NCBI GenBank assembly: GCA_900766815.1
Contig: CAAFWV010000010.1
Coordinates: 1 to 6,340, forward strand
Reading direction: 5' to 3'
DNA length: 6,340 nucleotides
DNA from: Lachnospiraceae bacterium
Lineage (GTDB): Bacteria; Bacillota; Clostridia; Lachnospirales; Lachnospiraceae
A model generated the notes under the pieces. It made no database searches, was not told the origin of the DNA, and saw only the letters and a program-made list of their open reading frames with translations. The position numbers and the translations under genes are program-made. Shown here one piece after another: positions 1 to 4,124 of this stretch. How positions within the stretch are numbered: position 1 is the first letter of the stretch; each line of letters opens with the position of its first letter.

Positions 1-105
1 CAAAAAGGCGATTTCCGAGTACCGGAACTCCGATTTCCAAATTTCTGGATTTGCGATTTCGAGTTGCAAGAATATTCAATTGATCAATTAGGATATGTAA
101 GGTAA
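1..105 (+). CDS. Possible 3' tail of an upstream gene (partial, HsdS-like by eye)
   Basis: Frame 1 stays open from the left edge to a TAA at 103-105 and would encode 34 residues, including VPELRFPNF and, near the end, IDQLGYVR. Type I restriction specificity subunits (HsdS) often contain a short segment of the form VPxLRFPxF followed by a tryptophan-containing stretch and then LGxxGY at the start of a target-recognition domain, and this tail resembles that layout weakly. If so, it stops where the recognition domain should begin, so it would be a fragment. Frames 2 and 3 are also open, to 91 and about 83, so the frame itself is uncertain. A terminator follows at once, which supports the end of some transcription unit here. 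The evidence is thin, and this could equally be noncoding. Confidence 0.25.
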   Translation, partial: QKGDFRVPELRFPNFWICDFELQEYSIDQLGYVR

Positions 106-128
106 ACATTATTGAGTAAATTAGTGAG

Positions 129-167
129 AACCTGTTATGTGTTATGTGCATAGCAGGTTATCTTTTT
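129..167 (+). terminator. Rho-independent terminator of the unit upstream of the window
   Basis: AACCTGTTATG (129-139) pairs with CATAGCAGGTT (149-159) as an 11-bp stem with one G-U pair and a 9-nt loop, followed by TCTTTTT at 161-167. The stem is modest in GC. It lies directly before the promoter of the next operon and separates the left-edge gene from it. The 7-bp repeat GTTATGT occurs twice in tandem at 134-147, partly in the loop. Confidence 0.65.
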
Positions 168-169
168 GA

Positions 170-198
170 TTGACATTACAGCAAAGCTGTACTATAAT
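170..198 (+). promoter_or_regulatory. Consensus promoter of the XRE/RhuM-Fic operon
   Basis: TTGACA at 170-175 and TATAAT at 193-198 both match the sigma-A/sigma-70 consensus in all six positions, and the spacer is exactly 17 bp. Transcription should start near 205, giving a leader of about 24 nt with a strong ribosome site, AGGAGGG at 216-222, six bases before the ATG at 229. So strong a promoter in front of a regulator and a toxin-like gene implies that it is normally held down by a repressor. Confidence 0.85.
177..191. promoter_or_regulatory. Palindromic operator candidate inside the promoter spacer
   Basis: TACAGC-AAA-GCTGTA is a perfect 6+6 bp inverted repeat placed between the -35 and -10 boxes. 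A protein bound there would block RNA polymerase. The nearest candidate ligand is the helix-turn-helix protein encoded by the first gene, which would make this an autorepression site. The binding itself is inferred. Confidence 0.55.
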
Positions 199-204
199 TA
201 GTGA

Positions 205-213
205 AGCAATGCT
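205..213. promoter_or_regulatory. Second, related operator candidate at the transcription start
   Basis: AGCA-A-TGCT is a short palindrome that begins at the expected start of transcription. The 12 bases at 204-215 match those at 179-190 of the spacer palindrome in 9 positions (shared core AGCAA.GCTG), 25 bp downstream. Two similar sites about two and a half helical turns apart would be typical of a dimeric repressor, but the match is short. Confidence 0.35.
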
Positions 214-228
214 GCAGGAGGGTATAAG

Positions 229-477
229 ATGAATGATATTACAATAGAAATAAATGAAGATGAAACAGAGGCGCAGCGCCTTGGAAGAATGATTAAGTAT
301 TTGAGATTATCTACAGGAATGAAGAGAGAGGATTTTGCCAATTATTTTCATATTCCGCTTGGTACTGTGCGTGATTGGGAGCAGGGGAAGCGTAAGATGC
401 CTGAGTATGTCTATGAATTGATTGCGTATAAGGCATCTAAGGAATTATTAAGGGAGAAGGAGGAGAATGATGAATAA
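229..477 (+). CDS. Small XRE-type helix-turn-helix protein, putative antitoxin or operon repressor
   Basis: This 82-residue acidic protein has one helix-turn-helix of the XRE/Cro type at about residues 31-65. It carries the pattern EDFANYFHIPLGTVRDWEQG followed by KRKMPEY, the usual clostridial form in which the recognition helix ends in a W-E-x-G-K-R turn. The first 15 residues are rich in Asp and Glu, and the C-terminus is a charged helix. The start at 229 has AGGAGGG at 216-222, with six bases of spacing. The gene is first in a two-gene operon and its end overlaps the RhuM-Fic gene, an arrangement typical of antitoxin-toxin pairs. By inference it binds the palindromes in its own promoter and may also bind its partner protein. 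The DNA-binding fold is clear; the antitoxin role is a guess from context. Confidence 0.85.
   Translation: MNDITIEINEDETEAQRLGRMIKYLRLSTGMKREDFANYFHIPLGTVRDWEQGKRKMPEYVYELIAYKASKELLREKEENDE
457..463 (+). promoter_or_regulatory. Ribosome binding site that decides the RhuM-Fic start
   Basis: AAGGAGG lies three bases before the ATG at 467 and six bases before the ATG at 470. The two start codons are adjacent and in frame. The six-base spacing favours 470, giving a protein that begins MNNELVIF and is one residue shorter. The site lies inside the last codons of the helix-turn-helix gene, so translation of the two is probably coupled. Confidence 0.7.
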
Positions 478-1405
478 TGAATTAGTTATTTTTGAAACAA
501 AAGACAATGACATCAAACTTGATGTACCTGTTGATAGAGATACTGTATGGCTTACACAAGCACAAATGACAGAATTGTTTAAAGTTGATAGAACAGTTAT
601 TACTAGGCATGTGAATAATGTTTTTAAGGAACAGGAATTGATAAAAGAAAGCAATGTGCAAAAAATGCACATTGCTAATTCAGATAAGCCAGTTCAATTT
701 TATAGTTTAGAAGTAATAATATCTGTTGGTTATCGTGTGAAATCACAGAGAGGTGTTGAATTTAGGCAGTGGGCAAATAAAATTTTGAAGCAGTATGTTA
801 TTCAAGGATATGCTATAAACGAAAAGCGTTTGCAGGCTCTTGAGAAAACAGTTGATATCCAGACAAGAATGATAGCTGATGCACTAGATTTAGAAGTAGC
901 GGATGTGCTCAGAGCAGTAAATGAATATACTGAAGCATTATTACTTTTAGATAAGTACGATCACCAGGCTTTAGAAAAACCAGATGGAGCTGTTCCGATT
1001 TATAGGATTACATATGAAGACTGCAAAGAGATGGTCGGTAAAATGAAAGATTCCTTTGATACGGATGTGTTTGGTGTTGAAAAGGAAGCTGGTAAAGTTG
1101 CAGGTATAATTGCGGCTGTATATCAGAGTGTGTTTGGCGAAGATGCATATCCTTCGATAGAAGAAAAAGCTGCAAACCTACTCTATTTTATGATAAAAGA
1201 CCACCCATATGCAGATGGGTGCAAAAGAATTGCTGCATCTTTGTTCCTAGAATTTTTAGACAGGAATAGTGCATTGTTTATTGACGGAGTAAAGAGACTG
1301 AGCGATGGAACATTAGTTGCTATTACATTGATGATAGCGGAGTCTAAACCAGACGAGAAAGATGTAATGGTGAAAATGGTTATGAACCTATTGTCGTTAA
1401 TATAA
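470..1405 (+). CDS. RhuM-Fic fusion protein (RhuM domain plus C-terminal Fic/Doc-like domain)
   Basis: This is a 311-residue soluble protein. Residues about 5-120 form the RhuM domain, with VWLTQAQMTELFKVDRTVIT (27-46) and EVIISVGYRVKSQRG (81-95). RhuM was named for a Salmonella pathogenicity-island protein whose biochemical role is not established. Residues about 175-311 form a Fic/Doc-like domain, preceded by EEKAANLLYF and carrying the active-site loop HPYADGCKR (245-253). Fic enzymes usually transfer AMP, and Doc transfers phosphate, to a hydroxyl on a target protein, using the loop His as base. His245, Asp249 and Arg253 are present. Position 251, normally Asn in HxFxDGNxR, is Cys, and the Phe is Tyr, so activity is uncertain. 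I see no clear inhibitory S/TxxxE(G/N) helix. The upstream partner gene suggests a toxin-antitoxin or defence-accessory role. The target is unknown. Confidence 0.9.
   Translation: MNNELVIFETKDNDIKLDVPVDRDTVWLTQAQMTELFKVDRTVITRHVNNVFKEQELIKESNVQKMHIANSDKPVQFYSLEVIISVGYRVKSQRGVEFRQWANKILKQYVIQGYAINEKRLQALEKTVDIQTRMIADALDLEVADVLRAVNEYTEALLLLDKYDHQALEKPDGAVPIYRITYEDCKEMVGKMKDSFDTDVFGVEKEAGKVAGIIAAVYQSVFGEDAYPSIEEKAANLLYFMIKDHPYADGCKRIAASLFLEFLDRNSALFIDGVKRLSDGTLVAITLMIAESKPDEKDVMVKMVMNLLSLI
650..676. repeat. Perfect 11-bp inverted repeat within the RhuM coding region
   Basis: AGCAATGTGCA (650-660) and TGCACATTGCT (666-676) are exact reverse complements separated by AAAAA. In the mRNA this would be a stable hairpin without a U-tract, so it is not a terminator. 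The arm begins with AGCAATG, the same seven bases as the candidate operator at 205-213. It falls in the codons for residues about 61-69 of RhuM-Fic. Confidence 0.7.
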
Positions 1406-1463
1406 ATTGGAAAGCAAATTATTAAGTTTATAGATGGTTTTGCCCGTTTTTGACCATTTTCAA

Positions 1464-1486
1464 TTACTACTTTTCGTTACTACTTT
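1464..1486. repeat. 10-bp direct repeat TTACTACTTT
   Basis: TTACTACTTT occurs at 1464-1473 and again at 1477-1486, separated by TCG, giving a 13-bp period. Short directly repeated arms of this kind can be recombinase or integration-host binding sites at the end of a mobile island, but no integrase gene is in view. The role is unproven. Confidence 0.5.
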
Positions 1487-1588
1487 ATGTAATATGGGTG
1501 GCTGAAGGTCCCTAAAATACAGGCTTCACAGCTGAGACTTGGTACATATCGTTAATGCCTAATAATTTACACTGAATTTACCCAGATT

Positions 1589-1614
1589 AGACCCGTAGCA
1601 CTCCGGGTCTTTTG
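1589..1614 (+). terminator. Rho-independent terminator downstream of the RhuM-Fic operon
   Basis: AGACCCG (1589-1595) pairs with CGGGTCT (1604-1610) across an 8-nt loop. It is followed by TTT, so the transcript ends in UCUUUU and then GCGUUUAUUCUUU. The stem is GC-rich but the U-tract is broken. It lies about 180 bp after the RhuM-Fic stop and directly before the next promoter. Confidence 0.7.
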
Positions 1615-1623
1615 CGTTTATTC

Positions 1624-1652
1624 TTTACTGTTATGATTCTTTCGCGTATAAT
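1624..1652 (+). promoter_or_regulatory. Promoter of the rhomboid-CNNM operon
   Basis: The -10 box TATAAT at 1647-1652 is perfect. A -35 box, TTTACT at 1624-1629, matches consensus in four of six bases with a 17-bp spacer. Transcription would start near 1659, leaving a leader of about 57 nt before the ATG at 1716. Confidence 0.65.
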
Positions 1653-1715
1653 GATATGAGTTGATTGTTGAAACAGTCATGTTTATTATTTGATGATCAT
1701 CTATAGGGGGCAATT

Positions 1716-2300
1716 ATGAGCAAGAATAATAGGAGATTAAAAATATCGTTCAATTCACCTGTTGTGTTGACATTTGCAATTCTTATGTTTGTTGCAACAC
1801 TGCTTGGAATGGCAAGTAATTATTCAATTACAAGGGCATTGTTCTCGACATCAAGGTCAGGACTTTTCAATATTATGACATATGTAAGGTTATTTACACA
1901 TGTTATAGGTCATTGGAGCTTCCAGCACTTCATTTCTAATGTTTCAGTGCTGTTACTGCTTGGCCCCATGCTTGAAGAGAAGTATGGCGGTGGAGTGCTT
2001 GTAGAGGTGATTCTTATCACGGCTGTAATTACCGGTGTAATTAACAATGTGTTATTCCCTTTCAGTTGTCTTGCCGGTGCGAGTGGTGTCGTGTTCGCAT
2101 TCATCATTCTTGCATCATTTACTGAGTTTAAGAAGGGTGAGATTCCACTCACCTTTATTCTTGTTGCATTATTCTATATCGGCAATCAGATATGGGATGG
2201 TGTTACCATTAGGGATAATATATCTAATCTGTCTCACATTATTGGTGGTCTCTGCGGTGCATGGAGCGGATATCTGCTTAATATGAAGACGGGGAAATAA
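1716..2300 (+). CDS. Rhomboid-family intramembrane serine protease
   Basis: This 194-residue protein is mostly hydrophobic, with about six membrane helices, the basic bacterial rhomboid core. Rhomboids cut the membrane segments of other proteins within the lipid bilayer. The catalytic serine is in GASG (121-124, Ser123), and the partner His174 is in NLSHIIGG (171-178). The conserved GHWSFQHFISN segment (65-75) supplies His66, His71 and Asn75, of which His71 and Asn75 sit where the oxyanion-stabilising residues are expected. All key residues are present, so the enzyme should be active. The N-terminus is short and basic (MSKNNRRLK), which predicts an inside start. The ribosome site is AGGGGG at 1705-1710, five bases before the ATG, somewhat unlike AGGAGG. 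The CNNM-type gene follows 16 bp later and is probably co-transcribed. The substrate is unknown. Confidence 0.9.
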   Translation: MSKNNRRLKISFNSPVVLTFAILMFVATLLGMASNYSITRALFSTSRSGLFNIMTYVRLFTHVIGHWSFQHFISNVSVLLLLGPMLEEKYGGGVLVEVILITAVITGVINNVLFPFSCLAGASGVVFAFIILASFTEFKKGEIPLTFILVALFYIGNQIWDGVTIRDNISNLSHIIGGLCGAWSGYLLNMKTGK

Positions 2301-2316
2301 GTTTTAGGAGTTATAG

Positions 2317-3657
2317 ATGGACATACAACAATTAGTAACATATATTGTGGCAATGGTTATAATGCTTGGACTAAGTGCGGTGTTCTCCATGACGGAGACA
2401 GCATTCAATGCTGCAAGTAAGAGCAGGCTTAAGGCAATGGAGAACCCCAAGGCAGATAAGGTCTTGGAGCTTTTGGACAGATATGATGACCTGCTCTCAA
2501 CCATCCTGGTAGGTAATAATGTAGTAAATATTGCATTGGCCTCTGTTGGTACTGTATTCTTCGTAAGTCTTGTTAGCAGTGGTGGTGCAACCCTTTCCAC
2601 AGTAGTGATTACGATTGCGGTACTTATATTTGGTGAACTGACACCCAAGAGTATAGCCAAGGATATGCCGGAGAAGATAGCTATGGCTATGGCTCCGATA
2701 TTCTCATTTCTTATGACTGTTCTTACACCGGTTAACTTCCTGTTTAGACAGTGGAATAAGCTTATGGACAGAATTATTCCCGGAGAAGAAGAGATAAAAA
2801 CTACCTCTGAAGAACTGTTAGTCCTCGTAGAAGAAGCAGAGCAGGAGGGAAGTGTTGATAAGGAAGAAGGCGAACTTCTCAGAAGTGCGATTGAATTCTC
2901 AGACAGAGAGGTTCAGGATATTCTCACTCACAGAGTAGACCTTGAGGCTGTGCCTGCAACCTGTACCAAGGAAGAACTGTCTGACAGATTCATTGAGAGC
3001 CGATATAGCCGTATTCTTGTATATAAAGACAGTATTGATGATATTATCGGTGTGGTACATCTTAAGGATTTCTATGGAGACTATGATAAGAAGACCTTCA
3101 ACCTTAAGAAGATGATGACACCGCCTATCTTCGTGCCACCCACCATGAAGATTGATGACTGCCTCCATCTGTTACAGCAGGAGCAGAGTTCGGTTGCTGT
3201 TGTCACTGACGAATTCGGTGGAACACAGGGAATTGTAACTGTTGAAGATGTTGTTGAAGAGCTTGTCGGTGAGATATGGGATGAGCATGACGAGGTAGAA
3301 GAGGATTATATCAGCCTCGATGAAAATACCTGGCTGGTATCAGGTAAGGCGGACCTTGAGAAGACCTTTGATATGTTAGATACTCCGTTAGAGGAAGAAC
3401 TTGAGGATACTCAGACTGTTAGTGGATGGGTTATGGAAGAACTTGGTCATATCCCGGAGAAGGGTGAGACCTTCGAATATGAGAATCTGTGCGTAGAGGT
3501 TACGGACACAGATTCCAGAAGGGTTGTTGAGATAAAAGTAGTGGTTACTGCTCCTGATTCTGAGACAGAGAATTCATCTTCTCAGAGTACCAGTGCTCAA
3601 CCTTCTGATGAAAGTAATCAGGACCCCAGCTCCCCTCATCAACAAGAACGCCGTTAA
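2317..3657 (+). CDS. CNNM/CorC (hemolysin C-like) membrane protein with CBS pair
   Basis: This 446-residue protein has the standard four-part layout. Residues about 5-150 form the CNNM (DUF21) membrane domain, with SMTETAFNA (24-32), VGNNVVN (65-71) and FGELTPKSIAKD (105-116). A CBS pair lies at about 200-320, including RILVYKDSIDDIIGVV and VAVVTDEFGGTQGIVTVEDV (293-312). A CorC_HlyC domain follows at about 330-411. Family members export or exchange Mg2+ (or Co2+), with nucleotide sensing by the CBS pair; the older hemolysin label is misleading. TAGGAG at 2305-2310 precedes the ATG by six bases. The last 35 residues (412-446) are low-complexity, rich in Ser, Gln and Pro, and lie antisense to the end of the convergent gene, so the native stop may have been lost and replaced. 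The catalogue name (for example mpfA, corC or ytfL) cannot be chosen with confidence. Confidence 0.92.
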   Translation: MDIQQLVTYIVAMVIMLGLSAVFSMTETAFNAASKSRLKAMENPKADKVLELLDRYDDLLSTILVGNNVVNIALASVGTVFFVSLVSSGGATLSTVVITIAVLIFGELTPKSIAKDMPEKIAMAMAPIFSFLMTVLTPVNFLFRQWNKLMDRIIPGEEEIKTTSEELLVLVEEAEQEGSVDKEEGELLRSAIEFSDREVQDILTHRVDLEAVPATCTKEELSDRFIESRYSRILVYKDSIDDIIGVVHLKDFYGDYDKKTFNLKKMMTPPIFVPPTMKIDDCLHLLQQEQSSVAVVTDEFGGTQGIVTVEDVVEELVGEIWDEHDEVEEDYISLDENTWLVSGKADLEKTFDMLDTPLEEELEDTQTVSGWVMEELGHIPEKGETFEYENLCVEVTDTDSRRVVEIKVVVTAPDSETENSSSQSTSAQPSDESNQDPSSPHQQERR

Positions 3658-3979
3658 CGGCATCCATAAGGTCTGCTGAGACAATCATTACGGCATACAC
3701 ACGCTTGTAATATTCTTCCTTGCTTTCGGCATAGTGCTGCTTGATTGGCTCCCCAACCTTAACATAATCATTATCAATAAAACCGCCTACGGATATAGTT
3801 GTAATGCCGTAGGCGTTTTCTGTTTCTGCTAATGAGACGGACTGCATCTTGCGACACTTGATAACGTCCAACTCAGTAATTTTGCTTTTCTGTAACCATT
3901 CCTTGAATGTCTTTTCCATCTGCAACTCCGGATTATCCTGTAATTGTTTTACTATGGCAAAATCGCCTGCAACTATCAT
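3545..3979 (-). CDS. Hypothetical protein, convergent with and overlapping the CNNM gene
   Basis: I do not recognise this 144-residue protein. It is soluble-looking, mixed in composition and has ordinary codon use, which makes a chance frame less likely. It contains aromatic and charged stretches such as ESKEEYYKRVYAVMIVSADL (85-104) and DEGSWGPDYFHQKVEHWY (114-131), with no membrane helix and no metal-binding motif that I can name. The start at 3979 is preceded by an in-frame TAA five codons upstream and by AAAGGG eight bases away, a moderate ribosome site. Residues 108-144 are encoded antisense to the last 113 bp of the CNNM gene, an unusually long convergent overlap. It could be the end of a once longer gene, a recently acquired gene, or less likely a spurious frame. 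Confidence 0.55.
   Translation of the reverse strand: MIVAGDFAIVKQLQDNPELQMEKTFKEWLQKSKITELDVIKCRKMQSVSLAETENAYGITTISVGGFIDNDYVKVGEPIKQHYAESKEEYYKRVYAVMIVSADLMDAVNGVLVDEGSWGPDYFHQKVEHWYSEKMNSLSQNQEQ
3650..3661. repeat. Perfect 12-bp palindrome at the CNNM stop codon
   Basis: GCCGTTAACGGC reads the same on both strands and contains the TAA stop of the CNNM gene at 3655-3657. On the minus strand it encodes Ala-Val-Asn-Gly of the convergent protein. No role is known; it may be chance. Confidence 0.6.
3784..3819. terminator. Bidirectional terminator-like hairpin inside the convergent gene
   Basis: CGCCTACGG (3784-3792) and CCGTAGGCG (3807-3815) form a perfect 9-bp GC-rich stem around a 14-nt loop. 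TTTTC follows on the plus strand and, with AAAA at 3779-3782, a T-run follows on the minus strand too. For plus-strand transcription it would end the rhomboid-CNNM operon 126 bp after the CNNM stop. It lies within codons for about residues 55-65 of the minus-strand gene, whose own transcript would have to pass it. Confidence 0.6.
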
Positions 3980-3994
3980 TTTGACGACCCTTTA

Positions 3995-4023
3995 ATAATA
4001 CGTGAAACAGTGCCCAAAATCAA
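3995..4023 (-). promoter_or_regulatory. Possible promoter of the minus-strand hypothetical gene
   Basis: On the minus strand TTGATT (4018-4023) and TATTAT (3995-4000) are separated by exactly 17 bp, matching consensus in four and five of six positions. The start of transcription would fall near 3988, leaving a leader of only about nine bases, so the ribosome site CCCTTT/AAAGGG (3988-3993) would be at or before the 5' end. This reduces confidence. Confidence 0.35.
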
Positions 4024-4055
4024 GGATAAATAATATGGAATTAGACTACTATTTG

Positions 4056-4064
4056 TGATAAAAT
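4056..4064 (+). promoter_or_regulatory. Probable extended -10 promoter for hisS
   Basis: TGATAAAAT combines the TGn extension with a -10 box, TAAAAT, matching five of six bases. The -35 region near 4036-4041 (TGGAAT) is weak, as is common with extended -10 promoters. Transcription would start near 4071, which leaves a 54-nt leader and excludes the ATG at 4068 as the start of hisS. I see no T-box leader here. Confidence 0.4.
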
Positions 4065-4112
4065 CAAATGTGGCGAATTATACAGATGAGTCACAATAAA
4101 GCAATATTGAAT

Positions 4113-4116
4113 GGAG
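4113..4116 (+). promoter_or_regulatory. Ribosome binding site that decides the hisS start
   Basis: GGAG lies eight bases before the ATG at 4125. The in-frame ATG codons at 4068 and 4086 lack a comparable site, so 4125 is the start. Confidence 0.65.
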
Positions 4117-4124
4117 TAATAAAT

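Larger units (their letters stand above)
1406..1715. other. 310-bp intergenic spacer between the accessory operon and the rhomboid operon
   Basis: No convincing gene is visible on either strand. From left to right it holds an AT-rich stretch, the direct repeat at 1464-1486, about 100 bp with no recognised element, the terminator at 1589-1614, the promoter at 1624-1652 and a leader of about 57 nt with the 8-bp palindrome ATGATCAT at 1693-1700. It marks the change from accessory-looking DNA to core genes. Confidence 0.7.

Noticed and set aside
9..59. Possible CRISPR-like repeat series (CGATTT at 22-23 bp spacing)
   Set aside because: The repeated unit is only about six to nine bases and imperfect, and there are no spacers of constant length or cas genes.
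448..672. Open frames on the minus strand across the RhuM-Fic gene
   Set aside because: They lie antisense to a clear family protein, have odd composition and no ribosome site.
1202..1221. Hairpin CACCCAT/ATGGGTG over the Fic active-site codons
   Set aside because: A 7-bp stem with a 6-base loop is within chance for a 6-kb window and falls in codons fixed by the motif.
1541..1571. Promoter-like TTGGTA with ATAATT 17 bp on in the intergenic spacer
   Set aside because: The matches to consensus are poor and the terminator at 1589-1614 would end any transcript at once.
1910..2286. Open frames on both strands inside the rhomboid gene
   Set aside because: The rhomboid frame holds all catalytic residues in order; the others are low-complexity shadows.
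2304..3168. Minus-strand open frames antisense to the CNNM/CorC gene
   Set aside because: The plus frame has well-defined CNNM and CBS domains; the antisense proteins have no recognisable features.
4068..4124. Longer start for hisS at 4068
   Set aside because: It has no ribosome site, would lie at or before the likely transcript start and adds 19 residues unlike the family.
3980..4124. T-box riboswitch before hisS
   Set aside because: The leader is too short and lacks the conserved GGGTGG-type T-box sequence and an antiterminator/terminator pair.
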